DNA from: Nocardia inohanensis NBRC 100128
Lineage (GTDB): Bacteria > Actinomycetota > Actinomycetes > Mycobacteriales > Mycobacteriaceae
Length of the DNA: 64,000 nucleotides
Direction: 5' to 3'
NCBI RefSeq assembly: GCF_001612945.1
Contig: NZ_BDBK01000010.1
Coordinates: forward strand, 248,001 to 312,000
Both the position numbers and the translations under genes were made by a program. The notes beneath the pieces are model-generated. The model had not been told where the DNA came from and did not search any database. It was given only the letters and a program-made list of their open reading frames with translations. Shown in pieces: positions 1-8,538 of the stretch; the stretch's first letter is position 1, and every line of letters begins with the position of its first letter.

Positions 1-62
1 TGGATCTTGGTCCACGGTTGTCCCCTTCCCCTTCCCCTGCACCGCGCAGCCAGTTCCTGTGA

Positions 63-704
63 TCAGATGAGCTTCGGGTCGGAATAGACCGTCGCAACGG
101 TGTCCGAGACCCCGGTGGAAACGGCGAACTCGGTGAAGACCCGCACCGAGACCGGGCCTAGGCAGCCATCGACATGCACGTGCATACCGGCGAGATCGAC
201 CGCGCCGAGCTTGCCGTCGAGGGTGCGTTCGTTGATCGTCACCGACGTGATGGTGCCGGGTTTGATGGTGGCCGTCAGGCTGGGTTCGATGCTGGGACCG
301 AGCTTGAATTCGGTGCCGGGAGTCGGGAGCAGGGTCACCTTGGCGTCCGGGCCGATGGTCGTCGACGATCCGGCCTCGATGCCCTGCGACACGTCGGTAT
401 TGCAACCGAGCTGAATGCCGGTGCGCAGCACCGCGGATTTCACCTCGCTGCTGCCGGCTCCCTCGATGGCGCCGATGCTCCCCGCATCAACGAAAGCCTC
501 TCGCGTCCACGGCGATTGAGCCAGGTTGGGAACGCTGTTGACGCCGACGTTCACCGATGACGCCCGGACCGTCCAGCCGTCGGCGGTGATCCGCTCCATC
601 GAGTGATCCGCACTCCGCGAGAACTCCGCCGCCGCGGTCCCCGCGACCAGGGTCGCGCCGAACGCGACTCCACACACACCGATAACATACTTTTTTGTTT
701 TCAC
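63..704 (-). CDS. MspA-family outer-membrane porin
   Basis: The 213-residue protein has a short basic N-terminus, a hydrophobic core and an AAA cleavage region (residues 1 to about 26). An all-beta MspA-type body follows, with the family's conserved start ADGWTV and a C-terminal region rich in alternating beta strands. MspA-family proteins form water-filled channels in the mycolic-acid outer membrane. Length fits the family (about 210-230). The start is GTG at 704; no strong Shine-Dalgarno is visible in front of it, so translation may rely on a short leader. It is transcribed leftward out of the window. Family assignment is firm, solute preference unknown. Confidence 0.88.
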   Translation of the reverse strand: MKTKKYVIGVCGVAFGATLVAGTAAAEFSRSADHSMERITADGWTVRASSVNVGVNSVPNLAQSPWTREAFVDAGSIGAIEGAGSSEVKSAVLRTGIQLGCNTDVSQGIEAGSSTTIGPDAKVTLLPTPGTEFKLGPSIEPSLTATIKPGTITSVTINERTLDGKLGAVDLAGMHVHVDGCLGPVSVRVFTEFAVSTGVSDTVATVYSDPKLI

Positions 705-739
705 GGCAATCGAAAAAGTCCGCCGAGGCGGTGTAAGGT

Positions 740-1051
740 CTATCGACTTGCTGCCGAAGCACTGGCAGCGGCCAGCAATGCTTGCCTCCGGGCTGCCAGT
801 TCGGCTCTCAGCTCGGCGATTCGCTCGGCAGCGTCTAACAGAATTCGGTCGATCGAATCCAGCTCCGCCGGTTCTCGGACCGAAATATCCTTTCGCGCCG
901 CCTCAGGTGATCGCACGGTGATATCAAAGCGCGTCAGGGAAGATCCGCACAGGGGCGAATCGGCGAAGGCGGGCGAAAAGCGGACAAACGCCGACAGTTC
1001 CGTGACATGAAGCGGCCCGGGCGGGAAACCCGCCCGGGCCGCGACGATCAC
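740..1051 (-). CDS. possible small coiled-coil protein, doubtful
   Basis: This frame can encode up to 103 residues. Only the last 45 or so look protein-like, with a regular heptad-like run of Leu, Ile and Ala between charged residues ending in an Ala-rich tail. The furthest upstream ATG lies inside a transcription-terminator hairpin, so a real start would be internal, for example the GTG giving about 58 residues. No clear ribosome binding site is seen. It may be noise between the porin and the small protein upstream. Confidence 0.25.
   Translation of the reverse strand: MIVAARAGFPPGPLHVTELSAFVRFSPAFADSPLCGSSLTRFDITVRSPEAARKDISVREPAELDSIDRILLDAAERIAELRAELAARRQALLAAASASAASR
1012..1042 (-). terminator. 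perfect GC-rich hairpin
   Basis: Two 14-base perfectly complementary arms (1012-1025 and 1029-1042) enclose an AAA loop, 21 bases past the stop of the 38-residue gene read leftward. Strength and position suggest a terminator for that transcript, although no long T run follows. Confidence 0.7.
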
Positions 1052-1063
1052 CGAAATGCCTTG

Positions 1064-1180
1064 CTACGCCCCGAAGGAGCCGGTGCTCAGGGTGTTGAAA
1101 ACGCCGCCGAAACCAGCCGTGATGGTATTGATGATGCCATCCAGGGCGGCGCTACCAGTGTCAAAGATAACCGGAATCAT
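1064..1180 (-). CDS. 38-residue amphipathic protein
   Basis: The ATG at 1180 is preceded by a good Shine-Dalgarno (GAAAGGAT, 5-7 bases upstream). The frame stops at TAG 1066-1064 and a strong hairpin follows at once. The peptide begins MIPVIFDTG and is rich in Ile, Phe, Gly, Thr and Ser, with no basic signal-peptide start. It looks like one short amphipathic or membrane-active helix with a glycine hinge. Mycolic-acid bacteria are known to have very small helical channel proteins (corynebacterial PorA and PorH), and an MspA-type porin lies 360 bases downstream, but no sequence identity to PorA/PorH is claimed. Function unknown. Confidence 0.6.
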   Translation of the reverse strand: MIPVIFDTGSAALDGIINTITAGFGGVFNTLSTGSFGA

Positions 1181-1542
1181 TTAGATCCTTTCATCGCGAT
1201 TCCCCGGCGAAGCACCGGGCTGACATTTTCAGTATCCATACGCCGCTGGCGAATGTTTCATGCGGAAGCAATTTGTGACGCCGATAACATAAAAAGTCCT
1301 TGAATGCACCTGAACGCGAAAAGGAAAAGGGTATAAGCGGACTTGAACGGGGGAAATTCGGACGCCCGAGACGGTTCGGGCGCATTTTGCCTGCCGCCCC
1401 GCCGGTCGCCATACGCTCGGTCACCGGAAGGGGGAAAGAATTCTGCGGCCGGTGCGCGACCGGACAGGTCTCTCCACCTTCCGGGCCCACGCCCCTACGT
1501 TGAATTCGCAGGCGTAATTCTCGAAAGGGCGGAATCCGGCTC
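1181..1542. other. divergent intergenic region
   Basis: This 362-base gap separates the leftward 38-residue gene from the rightward hydrolase and must hold both promoters. I see no convincing -35/-10 pair, operator palindrome or RNA gene in it. Confidence 0.5.
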
Positions 1543-3117
1543 ATGAAGTTCTCTCCGGCTCGGCTCGGAAGTAGGCGGCAGTTGGTATTACCGGGTCTGT
1601 GTCTGGCACTGCTGGCCGGCACCACCGCGAACATGTCCGCCACGCAGGCGGATGCGACGCCGTGGGTGAGTTGCCCACCCGACAGCGGGGTCACCGCCGA
1701 CTCGCAGGCCCGGTGCGCCGTTCTCGAAGTGCCGCTCGACTACGCCGATCCCGGCGCCCGCACCATCGAGGTGACGGTGAGCCGTGTACCCGCCCGCGAT
1801 CCCGCGCATCGCCTCGGTGTGTTGTTCGGCAATCCCGGCGGTCCCGGCGGATCCGCACTCGACTTCTGGGACAGGCGAATCGGGGCACTGCCGCCGATGA
1901 TCGCCGACCGCTACGACCTGATCGCCGTGCAGCCGCGTGGACTGCGCTGGTCCACTCCGCTCGCCTGTGCGGGCGAAGCCGAGGGGGCGACCGATCCGTC
2001 CTGCGCCGCTGTGCCGACGGACCTGGCCCGGCACATCACCACCGCGGCGACGGCACGGGATATGGATCAGGTGCGGAAGATGCTGGGCGAGCAGCGAATC
2101 GACTTCTACGGAGCGTCCTACGGAACGTACCTGGGTGCGGTGTACGCCACTCTCTTCCCGGAGCATTCCGGCAAGTTCGTGCTCGACTCGAACGTGCACC
2201 CCGGCTGGATCTGGAACGAGGAGTTCGCACAGCAGCAGGAAGCTCGGGAAACCCGGCTCGGCGACCTGTTCAGCTGGATCGCCGAGAACGACGCGATCTA
2301 TCACCTCGGTTCGACCCGGCAGGCCGTCTACGAACAGTGGGCGGCGCAAGTGGCCGCGGAGGGCTCGCCGGTCCTGGCCAATCTGGCGCCGGAGACGCAG
2401 GGCCTGACCGAACAGGCGCAGCGTCATCTCGCCCCGGTGATCGGCCCGGACGCGGCCACCTGGACCGCGGAACAATTGGCGTTCCTGCGCAATATGACAC
2501 GTGTGCTGCCCCGGGCGGTTCGGCCCGATCCGGTGAACCGGACCTTCACGGCCACATCGATCGCGCTCTACGCGCGCAAACTCTGGCCCGATCTGGCGTC
2601 GGCACTACAGCGCGTCCGGGCGAACGCCGCCGATGTCGAGGCGCTGGACCGCATGGCGGGCCGGAGCACCGACGGCGATCCGAGTAGTCCGTTCGTCTTC
2701 ACCGCCATCACCTGCGGCGAAGACGGTCATCTCGGCGACCCGGTGCAGCTCCTCGCGGGTCTCGGCCGGATGGTCACCGGCGCGAGCTTCTTCGATGTCG
2801 GCAAAGCCATGGTAAGGAGCGGACTGCACTGCGCCGGCGTCGAAAAGCCCGCCGACCCGCCGGTGCGGATCGACGGATCGGCGCTGGCGATCAAGCCACT
2901 CGTATTGCAGAGCGATCACGACCCGGCGACCGCGGCCGCCGGCGGCCCGGCGATGGCGGAGGCACTCGGCGGCACGCTGATCCGGGTCGGCGGCGGAGAT
3001 CACGGCCTGTTCGGACGCGGGGACGCTCGGCTCGATGCCGCGGTGGTCCGCTACCTCGAAACCGGCACGGTCGAAATGACTTCGGCTGATCAGGCGCCTA
3101 TCCCCGCGCGGCGCTGA
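1543..3117 (+). CDS. secreted alpha/beta hydrolase, TAP-like peptidase
   Basis: The 524-residue protein opens with a signal peptide (basic start, hydrophobic residues 14-30). It shows the oxyanion-region motif GNPGGPGGS (96-104), the nucleophile elbow GASYGT with Ser192, an acid candidate in SDHDP (Asp458 or Asp460) and His487 in GGDHGLF. The order and C-terminal TAP-like segment match the secreted tripeptidyl aminopeptidase / proline-iminopeptidase-like hydrolases of actinomycetes, which trim N-terminal residues from peptides outside the cell. The gene stands alone, with a strong terminator downstream. Peptidase activity is family inference; esterase activity is possible. Confidence 0.88.
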   Translation: MKFSPARLGSRRQLVLPGLCLALLAGTTANMSATQADATPWVSCPPDSGVTADSQARCAVLEVPLDYADPGARTIEVTVSRVPARDPAHRLGVLFGNPGGPGGSALDFWDRRIGALPPMIADRYDLIAVQPRGLRWSTPLACAGEAEGATDPSCAAVPTDLARHITTAATARDMDQVRKMLGEQRIDFYGASYGTYLGAVYATLFPEHSGKFVLDSNVHPGWIWNEEFAQQQEARETRLGDLFSWIAENDAIYHLGSTRQAVYEQWAAQVAAEGSPVLANLAPETQGLTEQAQRHLAPVIGPDAATWTAEQLAFLRNMTRVLPRAVRPDPVNRTFTATSIALYARKLWPDLASALQRVRANAADVEALDRMAGRSTDGDPSSPFVFTAITCGEDGHLGDPVQLLAGLGRMVTGASFFDVGKAMVRSGLHCAGVEKPADPPVRIDGSALAIKPLVLQSDHDPATAAAGGPAMAEALGGTLIRVGGGDHGLFGRGDARLDAAVVRYLETGTVEMTSADQAPIPARR

Positions 3118-3248
3118 CCGCTTCCGACCGGAGGGGAATACCGGAATCGACAGGTCGTCCGAGGACAGCATCGGATACGCGTTGTCCGGGATTCCGTTTC
3201 GATTCGTAGGCTCGGTATCGAGGCACCGACAGCCTCACCCCACAGATC

Positions 3249-3297
3249 GGAAATCGCCGCCGGGCTCCCCTCGTCGCCCGGCGGCGATTTCCTTTTT
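3249..3297 (+). terminator. rho-independent terminator
   Basis: Two perfect 17-base arms (3249-3265 and 3276-3292) with a 10-base loop are followed by TTTTT on the plus strand. It ends the hydrolase transcript and may also work leftward for the convergent binding-protein gene. Confidence 0.92.
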
Positions 3298-3306
3298 CTC
3301 CCGCTG

Positions 3307-4302
3307 CTAGCGCCGCCGGTCCACGTGGTACACGGCGGCGACATCATCGAGAACCGAACGCGCGCCGTACAATCCGACGGCGCTCATCCAGGTGAGGTCG
3401 TCGACTTCGTGGATTGCGCCGTGCAGTTTGCCCCACAGCGGGTTGGCCTTGAACTTCTCCTCGGTCTGCTGCGAGAGCCCGCCCTTGTCCGCGTAGCGGG
3501 TGATGAAGATGTCGTCGGCGTCCATCAACGCGATCTGCTCATCGGAGATCTCGGTGCTGAATCCGCTGCCGCGCGCCGCCGCCGGCCGGTCGAAGCGGAG
3601 GTCCTTCATGATGACGCCGATATAGGTCGCCTCCTTGTAGATTCGCGTCGGTCCGTCGACGAAGCGCACCACCGATACGGTCGGATTGCCGCCACGAGTC
3701 CGGCGCACCTCGTCCCCGATCTGCCCGGCTCGCTGTTCGAAAGCGGCGATCTGCTCCGCGGCCTTCGTCTCCGCGCCCAGCACGGTCCCGGTCAATCGCA
3801 GGTTGTTCTTCCAGTCGGCTCCGGTCGTCGCGGAGAACACCGTCGGCGCGATGGCGGACAATTGCTTGTACAGCTTCTCGTGCCGCACCTTCGCCGACAG
3901 AATGACATCGGGGCGCAGGGCCGCGATCTTCTCCAGGCTCGGCTCCTCCAGCGTGCCGACCGCCACGGCGTCCGGCGCGAACTTCGCGGCGTCCTCGCCG
4001 AAATAGGCCGGGAGACCGTCGCCGCTGCCGGCGATCGTGGTGTAGCCCACCACATTCCCGCCGAGGGCCAGGGCGGCATCGACGAAAGTCAGGTCCAGGG
4101 CCACGATTCGACGCGGCGGGGCTTGAATGTCGGTCGATCCCATGGCGTGTTGCACGGTCAGGGGAAATCCGGCCGATTCTGTCCGGGTTTCCCCGTAGCC
4201 GCTCGAAGCGCCGGATCCGCATGCGGCAGTGGCTATTACGCCCAGCAGGATTGCCGCCATGCTCAGCAGGCGTCTGAGCGGATGGATTCTCAACACAGTC
4301 AT
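3307..4302 (-). CDS. iron-siderophore ABC transporter binding lipoprotein
   Basis: The 331-residue protein begins with a lipoprotein signal whose lipobox ends at Cys28 (VIATAAC). A FepB/FecB-type periplasmic-binding fold follows, with RRIVALDLTFVDAALALG, a long linker helix and paired lobes. It should capture a ferric siderophore at the outer face of the membrane and pass it to the FecCD permeases encoded divergently 71 bases away. The ATG at 4302 follows GGAGGGACGCAATCG, a good binding site. A partial iron box lies in the shared promoter region. Confidence 0.92.
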   Translation of the reverse strand: MTVLRIHPLRRLLSMAAILLGVIATAACGSGASSGYGETRTESAGFPLTVQHAMGSTDIQAPPRRIVALDLTFVDAALALGGNVVGYTTIAGSGDGLPAYFGEDAAKFAPDAVAVGTLEEPSLEKIAALRPDVILSAKVRHEKLYKQLSAIAPTVFSATTGADWKNNLRLTGTVLGAETKAAEQIAAFEQRAGQIGDEVRRTRGGNPTVSVVRFVDGPTRIYKEATYIGVIMKDLRFDRPAAARGSGFSTEISDEQIALMDADDIFITRYADKGGLSQQTEEKFKANPLWGKLHGAIHEVDDLTWMSAVGLYGARSVLDDVAAVYHVDRRR

Positions 4303-4325
4303 CGATTGCGTCCCTCCACGGCGAA

Positions 4326-4344
4326 TTTGGTAAGGGTAGGGTTA
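4326..4344 (+). promoter_or_regulatory. partial IdeR/DtxR-type iron box
   Basis: The 19 bases from 4326 match about 12 positions of the iron-box consensus (TTAGGTTAGGCTAACCTAA); the left half is better than the right. It sits between divergent siderophore-uptake genes, where iron-dependent repression would be expected. The match is only moderate. Confidence 0.45.
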
Positions 4345-4373
4345 TCTATGAATTTGCCGCTCTGGGAGGATAA

Positions 4374-5426
4374 GTGAAGGAAGCCGTCTCCGCACCCCCG
4401 GAAATCCGGCCGAGAATCAGGCGAACTAGCATGCGCAGGAAGCATTTTGCGGTCTTGGCACTGCTCATCGCAGCAATGTTCGCCAGTATTTTGCTGAGCA
4501 TCGCAATCGGCTCCAAGCTGCTGACACTCGAGCAGATCTGGCACGGCCTGTGGCACGCCACCGACACCGAAGGCGACATCATCGTGCGCGACCTGCGCCT
4601 GCCCCGCACCGCACTCGCCGTCATCGCCGGGATCGCCCTCGGGGTGGCGGGTGCGCTCATGCAGGGCCACACTCGCAATCCCATCGCCGATCCGGTGCTG
4701 CTGGGCATCAGCGCGGGCGCGAGTCTCAGCGTGGTCGCGAGCATCACGCTGCTCGGCATGACCACGCTCGCCGGTTTCGTGTGGTTCGGCTTCGCCGGAT
4801 CCCTGCTGGCCAGTGTGACCGTCTACCTGGTCAGCGCTCGCGCCCGCGGCGGTGCGGCCCCGGTGACCCTGGCCCTGACCGGCTCGGCGGTACACGCGTT
4901 GTGTACCGCGCTCACGGCCGGGATCGTGATCCTCGATCAGAATGCCCTCGACGTCCTGCGGTTCTGGACCGTCGGTTCGGTGAGCGGCCGCCCGACCGGC
5001 ATCATCGCCGACATGCTGCCGTTCGTCGCGATCGGTCTGTTGCTCGCGGCCACCGATGCGCCACGCCTGAACGCGCTTTCGCTCGGTGAGGACACCGCGC
5101 GCGCACTGGGGGTGCGGCTCGGCACGGCCCGGCTCACCGGCATGGCGGCCATCACCCTGCTCACCGGCGCGGCCGTGGCGGCCTGCGGTCCGATCGGCTT
5201 CGTCGGCCTGATGGCCACTCATATCGGCCGGGCTCTCACCGGCCCCGACTATCGCTGGATCACCGGCTACGCGGCGATCATCGGAGCGACCATGATGCTG
5301 TGTGCGGACGTGCTGGGACGGGTAGTGGCCCGGCCCGGTGAATTGCCGGTCGGGATCATGCTCGCCCTGCTCGGCGCGCCCCTGTTCATTCATCTGCTCC
5401 GCCGCCGGAAGCCGGTGCGATTGTGA
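4374..5426 (+). CDS. FecCD-family siderophore permease 1
   Basis: This 350-residue integral membrane protein has eight to ten hydrophobic segments. It carries the conserved FecCD features RLPRTALAVIAGIALGVAG and the motif NPIADPVLLGISAGA near residue 100. It forms one half of the channel that moves iron-siderophore through the inner membrane. The GTG start at 4374 has GGGAGG six bases upstream. Its stop overlaps the GTG of the second permease by 4 bases, so the pair is translationally coupled. Confidence 0.93.
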   Translation: MKEAVSAPPEIRPRIRRTSMRRKHFAVLALLIAAMFASILLSIAIGSKLLTLEQIWHGLWHATDTEGDIIVRDLRLPRTALAVIAGIALGVAGALMQGHTRNPIADPVLLGISAGASLSVVASITLLGMTTLAGFVWFGFAGSLLASVTVYLVSARARGGAAPVTLALTGSAVHALCTALTAGIVILDQNALDVLRFWTVGSVSGRPTGIIADMLPFVAIGLLLAATDAPRLNALSLGEDTARALGVRLGTARLTGMAAITLLTGAAVAACGPIGFVGLMATHIGRALTGPDYRWITGYAAIIGATMMLCADVLGRVVARPGELPVGIMLALLGAPLFIHLLRRRKPVRL

Positions 5427-6508
5427 AAGATGCTCGGACAGAACGGCTCTCGCTCCACACCCGCGCCACCCTCCGGATCGGCCCGGTATCGGCGGTACTG
5501 CGTCCGCTGACCCTGCTGGTCCCACTGGCGGTCGCCGCGGCGCTCGCGACCGCGCTCGTGATCGGTACGGGCAGAGGCGATTTCCCGATTCCCGTCCTCG
5601 ATGTCGCGCGTGTCCTGCTCGGCGGCGGGACCGAGTCACAACGACTGGTGGTCCTGCACTTCCGGATGCCGCGCGCACTCACCGGCGTATTCGTCGGGGC
5701 GGCGCTGGGGCTGGCAGGCGCGATCGTGCAGGGCGTGGCACGCAATCCCCTCGCCAGCCCGGACCTCCTCGGCGTCACGGCCGGCGCGGCCACCGGGGCC
5801 GTCGCGGTGATCGTGCTCGGCGGCGAATACGGCGGGGTCGGCGGCGCCGCTGCCACCATCGGCGTCCCGGCGGCGGCGATCGCCGGTGGACTGGCCGCCG
5901 CCGGCATCGTGCACCTGCTCGCGGTCCGACGCGGTCTGGCCGGATTCCGGTTGCTGCTGATCGGTGCGGGCGTGCAAGCCGTGCTCTCCAGCGTGGTCTC
6001 CTGGCTGCTCATCAAGGCCTCCATCGTGGACGCGGGTCGCGCCGTGCTGTGGCTGACCGGGAGCCTCAATGGTGCGAGCTGGGACAGCGCCCGCGCGGTG
6101 GGCTGGGCCCTGCTTGTGCTCCTGCCGGCCGTCGGCGCGTTGTCGTTCACCTTCGGCGCCTTGACTTTCGACGACGACACCGTGCGGGGCCTCGGTGTCC
6201 GGGCTACCGGCGCGCGCGGCGGGCTGCTCGTCGCCGCCGTACTACTCACCGCCACCGCGACCGCCGCCGCCGGGCCGGTGGCCTTCGTCGCGCTGGCCGC
6301 ACCGCAACTGGCGCTGCGGCTGGCGCGCACACCCATCCCGCCCCTGTTCACCTCGGCACTGGTCGGCGCGACCTTGACGGTGACCGCGGATCTGCTGGGG
6401 CGCACCGCATTCGGATCCATCGAACTGCCCGTCGGCATCCTGACCGCCGCGCTGGGCGCTCCCTATCTGCTGTATCTGCTCGTCACGGGCGGAAAGGATC
6501 GCGCATGA
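5423..6508 (+). CDS. FecCD-family siderophore permease 2
   Basis: This 361-residue polytopic membrane protein is a second FecCD-type subunit (motifs FRMPRALTGVFVGAALGLAG and NPLASPDLLGVTAGA). Together with permease 1 it should form a heterodimeric channel, as in FepD-FepG. It starts at a GTG that overlaps the preceding stop by 4 bases, and its own stop overlaps the ATPase start by 4 bases, giving a tight three-gene operon. Confidence 0.93.
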   Translation: MKDARTERLSLHTRATLRIGPVSAVLRPLTLLVPLAVAAALATALVIGTGRGDFPIPVLDVARVLLGGGTESQRLVVLHFRMPRALTGVFVGAALGLAGAIVQGVARNPLASPDLLGVTAGAATGAVAVIVLGGEYGGVGGAAATIGVPAAAIAGGLAAAGIVHLLAVRRGLAGFRLLLIGAGVQAVLSSVVSWLLIKASIVDAGRAVLWLTGSLNGASWDSARAVGWALLVLLPAVGALSFTFGALTFDDDTVRGLGVRATGARGGLLVAAVLLTATATAAAGPVAFVALAAPQLALRLARTPIPPLFTSALVGATLTVTADLLGRTAFGSIELPVGILTAALGAPYLLYLLVTGGKDRA

Positions 6509-7323
6509 CCGATACGACCCTCACCGGATCCCGTTTGCGGGCAGAGCGTTTGACGGTCGGCTACGGCGACCGGGACGTCGTGCACGAGGTGGATCTGGCG
6601 ATCCCCGACGCGGCGGTGACGGTGGTGATCGGACCCAACGGCTCCGGCAAGTCCACTCTGGTCCGTGCGCTGGGCCGGCTCGTTCGCCCACGCTCCGGCC
6701 GAGTTCTGCTGGACGGCAGCGATATTCACGAACTGCCGACCCGCGCCGTGGCGAATCGGCTGGGATTGCTGCCGCAGACTCCGCAGGCTCCCGAGGGCAT
6801 ACTCGTCGCCGATCTGGTGGCCCGGGGCCGGCACCCGCACCAGAGTTGGTACCGCCGCTGGTCGGCCGAGGACGAAGCGGCCGTAGCAGAGGCGTTGCGC
6901 CGCACCGGAACCCACGATCTGGCCGAACGCCCGCTGGATCAGCTCTCCGGCGGACAGCGCCAGCGCGCCTGGATCGCCATGGCCCTGGCCCAGCACACCG
7001 ACATCCTCCTGCTCGACGAGCCCACCAACCACCTCGATCTGGTGCATCAACTCGATGTCCTGGACCTGGTGCGCGAATTGCAGCGCGATACCGGCCGCAC
7101 CGTGGTGCTGGTCCTGCACGACCTGTCGCTGGCCGCACGGTACGCCGACCGGATCGTGGCGATGCGCGCGGGCCGCGTCGTGGCGCACGGCCCGCCCGCC
7201 GAGATTCTCACCGGCGAGCTGTTGCGCGAGGTGTTCGATCTGGAGGCACGGGTGCTGGTCGACGCGGAATACGCTGTGCCGCTGGTGGTACCGCTCGGCC
7301 GTCACCGGCCGGCAAGGCTATGA
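6505..7323 (+). CDS. FecE-type siderophore ABC ATPase
   Basis: The 272-residue ATPase has Walker A GPNGSGKST (43-51), the signature LSGGQRQRAWIAMALAQ, Walker B ILLLDEPTNHLDL and a switch His in VLHDLSLAARYAD. These are typical of the FepC/FecE class that powers siderophore import. The ATG at 6505 is fixed by the ATGA overlap with permease 2; a longer upstream reading frame is only the shadow of the permease. The end overlaps the convergent MFS gene by 6 bases. Confidence 0.95.
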   Translation: MTDTTLTGSRLRAERLTVGYGDRDVVHEVDLAIPDAAVTVVIGPNGSGKSTLVRALGRLVRPRSGRVLLDGSDIHELPTRAVANRLGLLPQTPQAPEGILVADLVARGRHPHQSWYRRWSAEDEAAVAEALRRTGTHDLAERPLDQLSGGQRQRAWIAMALAQHTDILLLDEPTNHLDLVHQLDVLDLVRELQRDTGRTVVLVLHDLSLAARYADRIVAMRAGRVVAHGPPAEILTGELLREVFDLEARVLVDAEYAVPLVVPLGRHRPARL

Positions 7324-8538
7324 CGGCGCGGCCCTGACCACCGGCGGGCGGCCCATGCAGCCGGCGGCGAGCCCGCACATCCCCGCCGCCGCGACGGCCG
7401 CCGCGACCGCGCCCCACCGATCGACGAGCAAGCCGCTCAACGGATTCGCGACGGCTGTCGCGGCCGTCGTCCCGGAGGCGATCCAGCCGAAGACCTCGGC
7501 CCGGCAGGCGGGACCGGCCGCATCGCCGACGACGTCGTAGACGACCGCCAGCGCGGGCGGAATCAGCGCACCGCCCAGCAGCAGGGCCAGCCCGACCGGC
7601 CAGACCCGGCCGCCGGTGAGCGCCGGGGACAGCGCCGGAATCAGCAGCGCCACACCGCAACCCACCACCGCCATGCGCGCCCTGGGATTCCCGCCGCCGG
7701 TCAGCCACAGCGTCGCCGCCAGCCCACCGAGCACCGATCCCACCGCCCAGACTCCGATCAGCACGCCACCGAGCGCGGGGGTTCCGCGCTCGTAGGACCA
7801 GGCGATCAAGACGAAGTCGATCATGGCGAAGCAGGTGACGAACAGCGTCACCGACAGCACCGAACGCGCCACCCCGGGCACGCGCAGCGGTGAGCGGCCA
7901 CCGTGGCCCGCCGGGTGCTCCGGCGGTGGCCGATCGATTCCGGCCCGGCGCACCGCCAGCGCCAACCCGACCCCGCCGGCGACGGCCAGCAGGCCGGAGA
8001 CCACCACCGCGCCGCGCGCACCGACCGCGGCGATGACCAGCGCGGTGGCCCCGGGCCCGGTGACCAGCACCAGTTCGTTGGCGGTCGCTTGCACGGCGAA
8101 GGCACGCTGCCGCACCGCTCCCCGGGCCAGCTGCGAGACTTTGGCCCGCGATATCTGAGTTCCGGGCGGACAGCAGCAACCGACCGCGAAGGCGGCGACG
8201 ACCAAGGGCGCCATACCGGCCGCGGCGGGTACCGCGGCGAGCGCGGCGACCCCGCAGCCGTACAGCGCCGAAGTCGTCGCGAGATAGCGCGCCGCCGGTC
8301 GCCGGTCCACTACGCGCCCGCGCAGCGGCGCGGTGATCCCCTGGCCCAGCACCAGCGCACCGCTCACCACACCCGCCGCCGCGTACGAGCCTGTCACCTC
8401 CGTGGCCATCACGAGCAACGCGAACAGCGTCGCCGACAGGTGCAGCCGGCCCGCGAACCCCCAGACCAGCACGGATACCAGACCGGGCGTCGCGGCCAAC
8501 TGCCGCAGTGGCGACACCGCACCGCGCTCGGAAATCAC
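7318..8538 (-). CDS. MFS exporter of the siderophore operon
   Basis: The 406-residue protein has about 12 hydrophobic segments and the loop RGRVVDRRPAARY, a variant of the MFS motif A between helices 2 and 3. It is the last gene of the siderophore biosynthesis operon, and its GTG start at 8538 overlaps the glutamine-synthetase-like gene by 4 bases (GTGA). MFS proteins in such operons usually export the iron-free siderophore, so this role is inferred from context. The frame stays open upstream but the extension is Arg/Pro-rich shadow sequence. Confidence 0.85.
   Translation of the reverse strand: MISERGAVSPLRQLAATPGLVSVLVWGFAGRLHLSATLFALLVMATEVTGSYAAAGVVSGALVLGQGITAPLRGRVVDRRPAARYLATTSALYGCGVAALAAVPAAAGMAPLVVAAFAVGCCCPPGTQISRAKVSQLARGAVRQRAFAVQATANELVLVTGPGATALVIAAVGARGAVVVSGLLAVAGGVGLALAVRRAGIDRPPPEHPAGHGGRSPLRVPGVARSVLSVTLFVTCFAMIDFVLIAWSYERGTPALGGVLIGVWAVGSVLGGLAATLWLTGGGNPRARMAVVGCGVALLIPALSPALTGGRVWPVGLALLLGGALIPPALAVVYDVVGDAAGPACRAEVFGWIASGTTAATAVANPLSGLLVDRWGAVAAAVAAAGMCGLAAGCMGRPPVVRAAPS

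Noticed and set aside
5338..6504. Upstream extension of the FecE-type ATPase frame.
   Set aside because: The extension is an Arg-rich out-of-frame reading of the second permease; ATPase homology starts at 6505 with an ATGA overlap.
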